From positions 1 to 53,478 of the forward strand of contig CADDYT010000029.1 of the NCBI GenBank assembly GCA_902810755.1: 53,478 nt of DNA. Reading direction: 5' to 3'. The notes beneath the pieces are model-generated. The model did not search any database, was not told the origin of the DNA, and saw nothing but the letters and a program-made list of their open reading frames with translations. Positions 1 to 8,609 of the stretch are shown one piece after another (position 1 is the stretch's first letter; every line of letters begins with the position of its first letter). This DNA is from Chloroflexota bacterium. GTDB taxonomy: Bacteria; Chloroflexota; Ktedonobacteria; Ktedonobacterales; Ktedonobacteraceae. The position numbers were made by a program, and so were the translations under genes.

Positions 1-122
1 CTGCGCGCGTGGGTGGCCAACGATGCATGTGGCCTGGGCATGTGGCCTGCGGGCCGATGGCCTGGGGCGTATGGCCTATACACCGGCTGGCCTGCGGGCG
101 GCGAGGGCGATCTGTTCGTCAC

Positions 123-893
123 TTATTGCGCCGTCCAGCCGCAGTCGATGGTGAAGGCGCTGCCGGTGATGCCGCTGGCATCGTTGGAGCAGAGGTAGGC
201 AGCCATTTTTGCCACCTCGTCCGGCTCTAGCAGACGGCGCAGGGGCGCTTCGGCCAACATGATCTTCTCCACCACCTCGGATTCGGGGATGCCGTGTATC
301 TGCGCCTGGCTGCTGATCTGCTTCTCCACCAGCGGCGTGCGCACATATGAGGGGCAGATGGCGTTACAGGTCACGCCATAAGACGCGCTCTCCAGCGCCG
401 TGACCCGCGTGAGGCCGATCAACCCGTGCTTGGCCGAGACATAGGCCGATTTGTACGCAGAGGCGACGAGGCCGTGAATGGAGGAGATATTGACGATACG
501 GCCCCATCGCTGCTGATACATGCCGGGCAGGGCGGCCTTTGTCAGCAAAAACGGCGCGGTGAGCATGAGGTCGATCAGCTGCCGCCATTTCGCTTCGGGA
601 AACTCGTGGATGGGCGCGACATGCTGGATGCCCGCGTTATTCACCAGAATGTCCACCTTGCCCTCGGCGGAGATGGTCTCCTCCACGAGCCGCTTGCAAT
701 CTTCCTCTTTGAGCATATTTGCGGCGATGAAGCGCGCCCCCGGCAACTCCGCCGCCACCGCTTTCCCATGCTCCTCGTCGATGTCAGAGATCACGACGTG
801 CGCGCCGCGTCCTGCCAGTTCGCGCGCAATGGCCAGCCCGATACCACTGGCCGCGCCTGTAACAATGGCAACTCTTCCATCCAGCTCTGCCAT
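123..893 (-). CDS. 3-hydroxybutyrate dehydrogenase (short-chain dehydrogenase)
   Basis: A 256-residue SDR-fold NAD(P)-dependent oxidoreductase, most like D-3-hydroxybutyrate dehydrogenase, which interconverts 3-hydroxybutyrate and acetoacetate in the cytoplasm. Visible landmarks are the nucleotide-binding GAASGIG (13-19), NNAG (85-88), catalytic Ser near 137, Tyr151 and Lys155, and the late NAICPSYVRTPLVEKQ stretch, which is typical of the hydroxybutyrate branch of the family. Full length for the family. ATG at 893 is preceded by AAAGGA at a good distance. It stands alone: its neighbour at 1028-1420 is separated by a palindromic repeat. The substrate is inferred from the signature and was not tested; another SDR substrate is possible. 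Confidence 0.85.
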   Translation of the reverse strand: MAELDGRVAIVTGAASGIGLAIARELAGRGAHVVISDIDEEHGKAVAAELPGARFIAANMLKEEDCKRLVEETISAEGKVDILVNNAGIQHVAPIHEFPEAKWRQLIDLMLTAPFLLTKAALPGMYQQRWGRIVNISSIHGLVASAYKSAYVSAKHGLIGLTRVTALESASYGVTCNAICPSYVRTPLVEKQISSQAQIHGIPESEVVEKIMLAEAPLRRLLEPDEVAKMAAYLCSNDASGITGSAFTIDCGWTAQ

Positions 894-932
894 GCTGAGA
901 ATCCTTTCCAGATCAAATAATTACTACAGTAG

Positions 933-1021
933 CATGTCATGCTGGGCGGGAGCGAGGCATCTAGCTGCCGGGTTGGTCGCGATGGCTACAGAGATGCTTC
1001 GCTCCCGCTCAGCATGACACG
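933..1021. repeat. Dispersed palindromic repeat, copy 1
   Basis: Inverted repeat with arms at about 936-962 and 992-1018, of the family with core TGCTGAGCGNGAGCGAAGCA. The left arm carries two substitutions relative to the right arm. It lies between two minus-strand genes. Other copies are near 20931, 25220, 28070 and 29930. Confidence 0.8.
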
Positions 1022-1027
1022 TTGAAT

Positions 1028-1420
1028 TTACCCAGCCTTCACCTCCGCCGCACGGCTGGCGCGGGCGATGCGATTCTGCCGCGCCATCGTCATCTCTATC
1101 AAACTGACGATAATCAATGCCAGCAGCAGGTGGACGATTCTGGTGAGGATGAGGTCGTTGCTGAATTGCAGGAAACCAACGAGCATCGTAACCACCACCA
1201 GCGCCAGGGTAATGCCCTGGAACAGGCGAATCGCCGAGTTATTGCCGTTGATGGTGGCGGGCAGGAACAGCACCACCACCGAGAGAAGCAGTACCAGCAC
1301 GGCGCACGCGATATGCACGTACACCAGCGGCGTCTGATCCAGGCTAAATATCCACATCACCAGCCCCAACAGCAGGGTGAGGATGGCAAACGAACGCAAA
1401 GACATTCTAACCGCAGTCAT
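1028..1420 (-). CDS. Small four-helix membrane protein, unknown function
   Basis: A 130-residue protein with about four hydrophobic segments (roughly residues 8-26, 32-53, 66-85 and 92-109) separated by short loops, ending in a basic tail (MARQNRIARASR). I do not recognise a family. AAGGAG lies 11 bases before the ATG at 1420, which supports translation. No neighbour suggests a role. It could be a small inner-membrane protein of the DUF type common in Chloroflexota. Confidence 0.6.
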   Translation of the reverse strand: MTAVRMSLRSFAILTLLLGLVMWIFSLDQTPLVYVHIACAVLVLLLSVVVLFLPATINGNNSAIRLFQGITLALVVVTMLVGFLQFSNDLILTRIVHLLLALIIVSLIEMTMARQNRIARASRAAEVKAG

Positions 1421-1542
1421 ACAAAAACAAACTCCTTATAGCATTATCCGGTAGCCAGTTGTCTGTATATCTACAATGCAGGCGCTACCTGTTCCAATTG
1501 TACCGCTTCTGACGAGTTATTGCCAATGTAACTCCTGCCTCT

Positions 1543-1596
1543 GCGAAGCCTCTGGCGTGGGCTATACTGACCGGTAGGTGGCCTTAGAGGCTTCGC
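1543..1596. terminator. Hairpin in the 1421-1652 spacer
   Basis: An 11-bp stem, GCGAAGCCTCT (1543-1553) against AGAGGCTTCGC (1586-1596), lies downstream of the minus-strand menA gene. It resembles a decayed copy of the dispersed palindromic repeats but is too diverged to assign. I see no gene in this spacer. Confidence 0.45.
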
Positions 1597-1652
1597 TTCT
1601 CTCTGAGTGACATGCCCGGGTTGGTTTTTCATGACCCGTCGTTGCGGATGTT

Positions 1653-2576
1653 TCAAACATGGGCAAAGCCGCGTAGCAGAATGGCGACCAGGATGAGCAG
1701 GGCGGCTTCGAGGTTGCCGTTCATGTTGGCGGCCATCAGCTTGAGGTAGTTTTTCAGGTTGCCGGTGGCCTGCGAGAGCGCGACGAAGACAGGGATGACG
1801 GTGAGCGCGGCGATGGCGCTGTACCAGGGAAAGACCTGCACGGTGGCATCGATGAGAATGGTGAGGGCGATCAGGGCCAGCAGGATGCCGCCCGCGATCC
1901 GCGCGTTGCGCTCGCCGAAGGCTACAACAGGTGTGATTTTCCCGACTTCGGCGTCGGCGCGCCAGTGCAGGAAGTGGTGGAAGTAGAGAACCGCCGTTGT
2001 GTAGAGGCCGATGGGCAGCGAAGCCAGCAGCGCGCTGGTTGTTACCTCTCCCGCCTGCACATAATAGGAGCCGACCAGCGGGAGAATGCCGAATGAGATC
2101 AGGATATCCAGTTCGCCCAGGCCGCGCCCGACATAGGCCAGGCGCAGGGGTGGCGCGACATAGAAGAAGGCGAGCAGGAACCCGGCAATGCCGAAGAGGA
2201 TGGCCCAGGGGCGGAAGATGGTCAGGATGAGGCCGCAGACCAGGGCCAGCGCGAACAGCGCCACCGCCAGGACGCGGTAGCCCTTGAGCGAATAGGTGCC
2301 GCTCATCAACGCCTGCGAGCCGGTGGCCAGCGTAGTACCCTCCGTTACGAGTTTCTGCGCTGCCTGGTCGGTGCCTTCAGCGAAATCAAACACGTCGTTG
2401 GTTACATTCGCGCCCAGGTGGGCGGAGAGCGCGCCGATCAGCGTCAGCAGGAACCAGCCCCACTGAAAGGCTGCATGCTCCTGCCAGGCCAGCGCGGCGC
2501 CGATGATTACCGGCACGAGCATCACCGGCAGCGTGCGCGCGCGCGTTACCTGCAAGAATAACGTTAGCCGGTTCAT
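1653..2576 (-). CDS. menA: UbiA-family prenyltransferase, probably MenA
   Basis: A 307-residue polytopic membrane prenyltransferase, most likely 1,4-dihydroxy-2-naphthoate polyprenyltransferase of menaquinone synthesis. The first Asp-rich motif is NDVFDFAEGTD (60-70), and FYVAPPLRLAYVGRGLGEL (138-156) is characteristic of MenA-like enzymes. The second Asp motif is less canonical: HWRADAEVGK (204-213). Eight or so hydrophobic helices span the chain and the length is normal. The ATG overlaps the stop of the upstream flavin-type gene by 4 bases, so the two are translationally coupled. A different UbiA acceptor substrate cannot be excluded. Confidence 0.8.
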   Translation of the reverse strand: MNRLTLFLQVTRARTLPVMLVPVIIGAALAWQEHAAFQWGWFLLTLIGALSAHLGANVTNDVFDFAEGTDQAAQKLVTEGTTLATGSQALMSGTYSLKGYRVLAVALFALALVCGLILTIFRPWAILFGIAGFLLAFFYVAPPLRLAYVGRGLGELDILISFGILPLVGSYYVQAGEVTTSALLASLPIGLYTTAVLYFHHFLHWRADAEVGKITPVVAFGERNARIAGGILLALIALTILIDATVQVFPWYSAIAALTVIPVFVALSQATGNLKNYLKLMAANMNGNLEAALLILVAILLRGFAHV

Positions 2577-3037
2577 CGCTGTTTGCTCTCCTCTTCAAGC
2601 GGAAAAGTGGCCTCGGTATAGAGCTGGCCGCCTTCAAGGTTGGTGATGCGCAGCCAGTTGAGGCGCAGTTCAACCGCGACGGTTGGCACGCGCGCCAGAA
2701 ATGCGGCGGCAACAGGCGATTTCTGACCCAGGCGCTCTTTCACCGCCGCATACTCATTGTCATCGGTGATGACTCGTGCCACCGCCGTCGCTTCCAGCCA
2801 CGTCTTCGGCTGGTGCGGGCCAATAAACAGGCCCACGCGGGGATTGGCGCGCAGGTTTGCCAGCTTGCGCGAGCTGATGATGAAGGTGGCATGCAGCGTC
2901 AACCCATGTTCCCGGGTGGGCTGCTCCACGAAAAAGGTGTAGGTCACATAGGGCTGCCCCTCGTGTTCGGTAGCAATTGCCAGCGTATCATATTGCGCCA
3001 GGAAAGCATCAATAGTCTTGCGGACAGTCTCGTCCAT
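2573..3037 (-). CDS. Pyridoxamine 5'-phosphate oxidase-like split-barrel protein
   Basis: A 154-residue protein of the FMN-binding split-barrel (PPOX/general stress protein 26) type. The pattern is an N-terminal helix (DETVRKTIDAFLAQYDT), a first strand with ATEHEGQPYVTYTFFV, ISSRKLANLRANPRVGLFIG, and then a second barrel half. Such proteins bind FMN, F420 or heme and act as small reductases or oxidases. It is coupled by a 4-base overlap to the downstream menA, which may hint at a quinone-related role, although these pairings vary. The catalytic activity cannot be read from the sequence. Confidence 0.7.
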   Translation of the reverse strand: MDETVRKTIDAFLAQYDTLAIATEHEGQPYVTYTFFVEQPTREHGLTLHATFIISSRKLANLRANPRVGLFIGPHQPKTWLEATAVARVITDDNEYAAVKERLGQKSPVAAAFLARVPTVAVELRLNWLRITNLEGGQLYTEATFPLEEESKQR

Positions 3038-3192
3038 AGCTTCAGTTTCTCCGTCTTATTATGCTAAAGTCAGTTGGGCTGATGAAGGAAACACATTTCA
3101 TCTCATACATACCATAGCACTCACCGTCCACTTTTTTCTAGAGATTTTCCTGCTGTATCACCTGTTTGCCTCCACCATACGAGAGGATTGCG

Positions 3193-3247
3193 CTTGACTT
3201 TGCACGGGCATTGCAGTAACATACAGGCAGTGAGTAACGGGTGTTAC
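3193..3247 (+). promoter_or_regulatory. Promoter and GTAAC-N4-GTTAC operator of the ChrB-like gene
   Basis: -35 TTGACT (3193-3198), an 18-base spacer, and -10 TAACAT (3217-3222). The inverted repeat GTAAC-GGGT-GTTAC (3234-3247) sits just downstream of the predicted start point, where a repressor would block transcription. A further GTAAC half-site overlaps the -10 region (3216-3220). The same operator, at the same distance from the -10, precedes the second ChrB-like gene at 20382. Confidence 0.65.
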
Positions 3248-3279
3248 CAACGATTCCTCAATGTCAGGGGTAAGAATAC

Positions 3280-4002
3280 ATGCTTGAGCGCGAGGCGATG
3301 CGCTGGTTACAGTTGACCTATAAAGTACCAAGCGAACCTTCACAGAAGCGCGTGTGGGTGTGGCGGCGCTTACAGAATCTGGGCGCGTATGCCCTGCAAA
3401 ACTCCGTCTATCTGCTGCCCTTCTCGGAAGATGTTGAGAAACATTTTCGTCAGCTTGCCCACGAGATTCGCGAAATGGGGGGCGAGGCCAGTATCTTCTG
3501 CGTCACGGCGCTGGATGCCGCCGACGAACGCCGCATCTTGCAGACGCTGGTGGAGGCACGCACCAGCGAATACAACACCGTCATTAAAGTCTGCTCGCGT
3601 TTCCTGGCGAAAGCCTCCCAGCTGGTAGAGGCGCAGAACTGGAACGAGCAGGCGCACGCCGAATTCACCGAAGTCTTAGAGAAGGTACATGTCCTGTTCC
3701 GCACGGCCAAACGTCACGACATGCTCGGCTCGCTCACCGCCTCCAAACGGGCCGACGCAGCGGAAGCCCTCAACGCCTGCGAACAGATTTTCCGCGTCCT
3801 GCTCGACCAGGAATACAGCCGCGCGCGTCGCCTGCTCGACCAGCACAGCGACCTCTTCGCCGGCATCGTTTCCGTGCCGGAAGCGAGAGCGACCAGTATG
3901 GAATCATCATCGGCTGCTAACCAGTCTGAACAGCTTCATCAGGGCGGTAACAACAGTATCGGCAGCCAGCGTGACTCAGAGCCACCCGAACTGCCGATCT
4001 GA
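3280..4002 (+). CDS. ChrB/PaaX-like regulatory protein
   Basis: A 240-residue protein with the ChrB N-terminal-type pattern: LQLTYKVPSEPSQKRVWVWRR near the start, then LGAYALQNSVYLLP. This is the winged-helix-like region shared with PaaX-type regulators. The middle (about 80-180) is helical, and the last 40 residues are Ser/Gln/Asn-rich and probably disordered. No chromate transporter (ChrA) is nearby, so a chromate role is not supported. Its promoter carries a palindromic operator shared with the shorter paralogue at 20083-20382, which suggests autoregulation and possible cross-talk. The family call is fairly secure; the regulator role is inferred from family and operator. Confidence 0.7.
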   Translation: MLEREAMRWLQLTYKVPSEPSQKRVWVWRRLQNLGAYALQNSVYLLPFSEDVEKHFRQLAHEIREMGGEASIFCVTALDAADERRILQTLVEARTSEYNTVIKVCSRFLAKASQLVEAQNWNEQAHAEFTEVLEKVHVLFRTAKRHDMLGSLTASKRADAAEALNACEQIFRVLLDQEYSRARRLLDQHSDLFAGIVSVPEARATSMESSSAANQSEQLHQGGNNSIGSQRDSEPPELPI

Positions 4003-4030
4003 TAGAGCTTCGTGTCTCACCGCTATCATC

Positions 4031-4363
4031 TTAATAGCGGCGATAGTAATAGCGGCGGCGGTGACGCCACGTGCGGTAGGTGAGCAGGTGCCAGAGAGCC
4101 ACCAGAATAATCGCGCCTACCAGCGCGCGGAGCAGGGGGACACCGGCCACGTAGATATCCCCGATGCCGTTGATGATGAGCAGGTGCGTCATCAGCCAGA
4201 TGCCGATGAGGGCGGCAATGATTGCCCCGATGATACCAAAGGGCAGCCGCCAGCCAACGATATATTCCGCGACTACACCAACAATCGCAGCGACAATCAG
4301 GTAAATGATGAGACTCGCGCTGATTGTGAGAACAGCGTCACCAAAAGTGAGCAATTGAAACAT
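4031..4363 (-). CDS. Small membrane protein, GlsB/YeaQ-like, copy A
   Basis: About 110 residues with three to four hydrophobic helices rich in Gly and Ala (SLIIYLIVAAIVGVVAEYIV; GIIGAIIAALIGIWLM), ending in an extremely Arg/Tyr-rich tail (TYRTWRHRRRYYYRRY). The helix pattern recalls the transglycosylase-associated GlsB/YeaQ/YmgE group, but with a longer second half. The start is set at 4363, not at the upstream ATG, because AAGGAGG lies six bases before it. A clear paralogue in the same orientation is at 15587-15970, so the two copies bracket the large three-gene operon. Function unknown; possibly envelope stress. Confidence 0.7.
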   Translation of the reverse strand: MFQLLTFGDAVLTISASLIIYLIVAAIVGVVAEYIVGWRLPFGIIGAIIAALIGIWLMTHLLIINGIGDIYVAGVPLLRALVGAIILVALWHLLTYRTWRHRRRYYYRRY

Positions 4364-4630
4364 AAAGAACCTCCTTCTTACATTTCCTGTAGACAGATAG
4401 CGAGTCTTCAAGCAGGCTATCTCTGAAAACATATTCTGCTATAGAAACGGGATAAGGAAGCTCAAGTGTGACAAATTTGACCCCTTGCTCAGGTTTTCTC
4501 AGCAATAATTAATCTTTGCCTGAACTCTTTTTCCTGTTGCTCACCTGTGTTACACTATGGTTGCTTTCTGAGAGCAAAAATGCGTTTCTTGCTCGAATAT
4601 TCTTGCACACAGGGAGGGATGGGGCAATTT

Positions 4631-7600
4631 ATGGCTGAGTTGATACAGGGCGCTTCGTCGTTTGTCACCGAGGGTGAGCGTAGAGCGGCTGAGGTTTTGC
4701 GACAATTACCGGGAAGCTGGCTGGTCATCTGCAACAAAATATTGCCGCTTGCCGGGGGGCGTTCGTTTGAAATGGATTTCGTTGTCGTTGGTAGACGCCA
4801 TGTCTTTTTACTCGACGAGAAATCCTGGCGGGGCAAGATTATCGGCAACGAAGAACAATGGGTGCGGCCCGACGGCTCATCGGAGCGCAGCCCGCTGGCA
4901 AAAGTGGACCACCTGGCAAAAATGCTTGCCGGGCGTCTGAAGTGGCAAATTCCCTCACTGAACAATGGTCCTCATTTCGTGCAGGGTGGCGTTCTGCTTT
5001 CTGCTGCTGATGAACCACCTCTGCTGCGCGACCGGCGGGCGGCCGAGGGCGTCTTCCTGTTGAAGGATGTCTGCCAGCGTCTCCAGCACATAGACAGCAA
5101 TGGTGGAAACGAGGATGTTGGCAGATTGCGTGAAGCTATCAAAAAATCGCTGGTTGATCTCACAAACCGGCTCGCGGTTCCACAGCGTATCAATGATATC
5201 TTGACCGTTGAGGAAGCTACGACCATTCGCCCCGGTGTGCGCCTCTTCCGGGCCAGGATGGATGGAGGCGAGAGCCGTCACCTTATGGTCTATGATTTGA
5301 CCGCCGACCCTGTCTCACCCGATGAATTGCGCGACTTTTATCTACGAGAATTTCGTATCCTCAAAGAATTACACGATACCGGGCTTGTGGCAGAGGTTGA
5401 GACGCCATTTATCTGGTCCGATAACTTTTTCATCGTGCCGGTAGTTCCACTCAAAGGGCAACCGCTCAGTACCTATCGTTCGCCAGAAACGAGGGAAGAA
5501 CTCGCGCAGGAATTGTTTCTGGCGGCAGCCAGCTTTCGAGCATTGGATACTATCCATAGTCGTGGTATTCTGCATCGTGCCATCGGAGCCGATACCGTGT
5601 ATATCATGCAGGGTGGGCAGAATCCGAAAGTTGCCTTCACCAACTTTTTTGCCGCCCGCATGGGTACTACATCTATCGCTTCCCGGCTGGATAAAGAAAG
5701 CCTTATCGCGGAAGACCCGTATGCATCGTTTGAACTTGCCTTCGGCTATGAAAACGCCTCAGCGGCAACCGATGTCTTCAGCCTTGCCCTTGTCTTCCTG
5801 GAGCGAATCGCCGGTATTCCCATCTCGGCCATTCGTGCCAATGTCGAAAGCGATGTTTCGTTTCCTGATATCCAGAAACGCTGGTCGTTCATTCCCGCCG
5901 AGATTGCCGATGATCTGGCTGCGCTCTTTCGACGAATCATCGTTCCCGCGCAACAGGAAGTAGCGCCAGCGGCCAGGGAAATTGCAGAGGCACTGGCAAA
6001 ACTCGCTCGCCGTCTCCGTGCGGAGCAATCTGAAGCGCGTTTCTTCCAGAACGGACGTTACAAATTGCAGCGCATCCTGGGGCAGGGGGCGATGGCGCGC
6101 ACCTATCTTGTCAGTTATACCAGTGATGATGAGCTGGGCTACTGTGTCCTCAAGCAGTTCCTGCACCCACAGGAGGTGTATGAGCAGGCAAAAGCAGAAT
6201 ATCTGGCGCTCAAGGATCTCAAAAGCAAGTATTTCCCGACTATTATGGACATTTTTCTGCCTGAGGATGATGTCCATATCAAGATGGAGTATATTCCAGG
6301 GCTGACGTTGCAGGAAATGAAAAGTAAATTTCCGCTGCCGCTGGATCGCTGGCGCGCCTTTGCGCTAGATTTGCTGAACGCGCTTGAGGAACTGGAGCGC
6401 AGGCAGATTCTGCACCGCGATATCAAACCGGCCAATATCATCTTGCATGATGAAGGGAATCACCCCGTCCTGATTGATTTTGGTTTCGCGGTGAACCGGC
6501 AGACGATGGCGCAGGCCAGCCCGGGAGGTACACCCCTCTATTTGCCGCCTGAAACGCTGTCCTCAGCACAATTGCCGATCTCGATCGACCGCTATGCGGC
6601 GGGCGTTGTGCTTTTCCAGACGCTCACCGGCTTCCTTCCCTTTACATTGAGTGATGGCCAGCAGCGCATATTGCGCATTCCATCGCAGATCACGGACGAA
6701 ACGGTGCGCCGTGTCGCTGCTGTCTTGCTGCGGGCCGTCTCCAACGATCCGGCGCAGCGGCCCATTTCGGCTGCTCACATGCGACAGGAGATACAGAATG
6801 CGCTGCTTGCCGTCCAGGAACCGGTGCCTGTCAGGAAAGCGGCAGGGGAAGCAGAACTTGCCCCGCAAATCAACCCCTGGGTCGGGCAAATTCGCGGACT
6901 CTACCGCAACAGCGCAGGCGGCAATGCCGATAATCGGGGGTTGGATTCGGATTTTGTGCGCAAGACCTATGTGGAAACGGCGCTGGACAGGCGATTACTG
7001 CCTGCCATTTTCGCGCACCATCCCGTTGCCGTTTTCCTGACCGGCAATCCCGGCGACGGCAAGACCGCGTTTCTGGAACAGGTACAGCAAACATTGCGGC
7101 AGCATCAGGCACGACCCCAAGGCAAGGCCGATGCCAGTGGCTGGGAATGGAACGATAGCGGGCATATCTTTCGGAGTTGCTATGATGCCTCCGAAGCTCA
7201 CGGAGAGCAGAGCGCCGACGATCAGTTGCTGCACAAATTGCACGGACTGGAAGGCTCACATGCCCCCGATTTCCCCTTAACCGTGCTGGTCGCTATCAAT
7301 GACGGACGCCTGGCCGATTTCTTCAATCGCTATGAAGCGCAGTTTCCCTGGCTGGCAAAACACGTCAGACAGGCCAGGCAGACGTTGTTCCCGGAAGCTT
7401 CCCCGGTCTGGGTCATCGACCTCAAGCGCCGTGCTTTTGTTCGTTTTCCCGGTGCAGATGCATCTGAAGCCTCTATTTTTGCGCGTATCCTGCAAAGTCT
7501 TGTTACCCCCGAACAATGGAAAATCTGCGAGAGCTGCACGGCGCAGACAATTTGCCCCATTCGCCAGAATGCTGCCGCCTTGCGCAAGAAGCGTACACAG

Positions 7601-8596
7601 CAGGCGCTGGAACACCTGCTGCTGCTCACTCACCTGCGCCGCCACCGCCACATGACCATGCGCGATCTGCGTTCTGCCCTTGCCTATCTGATTACCAGCA
7701 ACGCGGATTGTGCGTTCATTCACGCTGCGCAATCGGATGAAGAGGTAGGGGCGTCATTAGAGAACTTGAAATACTGGCATGCAGTGTTTGCACCTTCAGA
7801 AATGCAGGATGATATCCTCCAGGATATCTCCTCGCTTGACCCGGCTCGTTTCCCTCGCCCGCATCTTGATCGCTACCTGCATTTCCACCAGTCCCTTGCC
7901 GACGCGGACTTCCGGCGCGCCCTCTTTGCCGATGGCGCTGATCTGCCCGCGCAACGCTACAAAGACGAGATTGAATGGATCGGCGCGGTCAAACGACGCC
8001 TGTATTTTGAGGTGAAGTTGGCAAAGGCGCAGGAAGCCGCCACCGGGACAGCGCCAAAGGTACGCCCGCTGGCGTTGCTCCCGTACAGGTATGCCAGAGA
8101 TTTCATTGATTTGCTCGACAACCAGTTTGATGAGGAAGGGGTAGAGCAGATACGCGAAAAAATCGTCCTCGGCCTCCTGCGTTCTGATGGCATCATTGAA
8201 GATGTTCCGGAAGGAACCTTGAGCGTGCAGGTACGCGCCTCTGAGGAGCAGCAATTGATTGTCCTCAAACAATTCCCCCTCAGCGACTTTACTTTACAGG
8301 CGGAGCATACTTCAACCGGGGATATCATTGAACGCTTGCCAGAAACAATCATTCTCGAACACAGACGGGGCTACCCTCGCCTCGAAATCAATCTTGACCT
8401 GTTTGAGTTGCTCATGCGCCTGGCAGATGGACTGCTCCCCGAAACCGTCGAATTCCAGCCGTTGCTTGAAGATCTCAAACCGTTCAAAAACGCCCTGATC
8501 CTGGGCGAGACACGCGACCTCGTTCTCATCGAGAGCCGCTACCGCCTGCACCGCATCACTCAGGAAGCAGGCAAGATTGTCCGCACCACGCTTTAG
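4631..8596 (+). CDS. NERD-pseudokinase-Ser/Thr kinase-DptF-like ATPase fusion
   Basis: A multidomain cytoplasmic protein of about 1321 residues. Domains in order: a NERD nuclease-like domain (about 10-130) with Asp49 and Asp62-x-Lys64; a degenerate kinase domain (about 190-460) in which HRD is HRA (315-317) and DFG is lost; an intact kinase domain (about 475-725) with a Gly loop GQGAMA, Lys508, HRD 595-597 and DFG 616-618; a P-loop ATPase with GNPGDGKT (805-812), VAINDG near 887-892 and CxxC-x5-C (966, 969, 975); and a helical C terminus. NERD plus kinase recalls PglW of BREX; the ATPase with its Cys motif recalls DptF. The start is uncertain (4619 or 4631): AGGGAGG at 4611-4617 is very close to one and far from the other. 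First gene of a tight operon; anti-phage defence is the likely role. Confidence 0.75.
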   Translation: MAELIQGASSFVTEGERRAAEVLRQLPGSWLVICNKILPLAGGRSFEMDFVVVGRRHVFLLDEKSWRGKIIGNEEQWVRPDGSSERSPLAKVDHLAKMLAGRLKWQIPSLNNGPHFVQGGVLLSAADEPPLLRDRRAAEGVFLLKDVCQRLQHIDSNGGNEDVGRLREAIKKSLVDLTNRLAVPQRINDILTVEEATTIRPGVRLFRARMDGGESRHLMVYDLTADPVSPDELRDFYLREFRILKELHDTGLVAEVETPFIWSDNFFIVPVVPLKGQPLSTYRSPETREELAQELFLAAASFRALDTIHSRGILHRAIGADTVYIMQGGQNPKVAFTNFFAARMGTTSIASRLDKESLIAEDPYASFELAFGYENASAATDVFSLALVFLERIAGIPISAIRANVESDVSFPDIQKRWSFIPAEIADDLAALFRRIIVPAQQEVAPAAREIAEALAKLARRLRAEQSEARFFQNGRYKLQRILGQGAMARTYLVSYTSDDELGYCVLKQFLHPQEVYEQAKAEYLALKDLKSKYFPTIMDIFLPEDDVHIKMEYIPGLTLQEMKSKFPLPLDRWRAFALDLLNALEELERRQILHRDIKPANIILHDEGNHPVLIDFGFAVNRQTMAQASPGGTPLYLPPETLSSAQLPISIDRYAAGVVLFQTLTGFLPFTLSDGQQRILRIPSQITDETVRRVAAVLLRAVSNDPAQRPISAAHMRQEIQNALLAVQEPVPVRKAAGEAELAPQINPWVGQIRGLYRNSAGGNADNRGLDSDFVRKTYVETALDRRLLPAIFAHHPVAVFLTGNPGDGKTAFLEQVQQTLRQHQARPQGKADASGWEWNDSGHIFRSCYDASEAHGEQSADDQLLHKLHGLEGSHAPDFPLTVLVAINDGRLADFFNRYEAQFPWLAKHVRQARQTLFPEASPVWVIDLKRRAFVRFPGADASEASIFARILQSLVTPEQWKICESCTAQTICPIRQNAAALRKKRTQQALEHLLLLTHLRRHRHMTMRDLRSALAYLITSNADCAFIHAAQSDEEVGASLENLKYWHAVFAPSEMQDDILQDISSLDPARFPRPHLDRYLHFHQSLADADFRRALFADGADLPAQRYKDEIEWIGAVKRRLYFEVKLAKAQEAATGTAPKVRPLALLPYRYARDFIDLLDNQFDEEGVEQIREKIVLGLLRSDGIIEDVPEGTLSVQVRASEEQQLIVLKQFPLSDFTLQAEHTSTGDIIERLPETIILEHRRGYPRLEINLDLFELLMRLADGLLPETVEFQPLLEDLKPFKNALILGETRDLVLIESRYRLHRITQEAGKIVRTTL

Positions 8597-8609
8597 AAAG
8601 GAGGACACG

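Noticed and set aside
1..122. GGCCTG-rich repetitive stretch at the window start
   Set aside because: Short irregular repeats without a period or frame I can support; it is cut by the edge, so no call is made.
3280..4002. Chromate resistance locus
   Set aside because: The protein has the ChrB-type N-terminal domain, but no ChrA transporter or ChrF lies near either copy.
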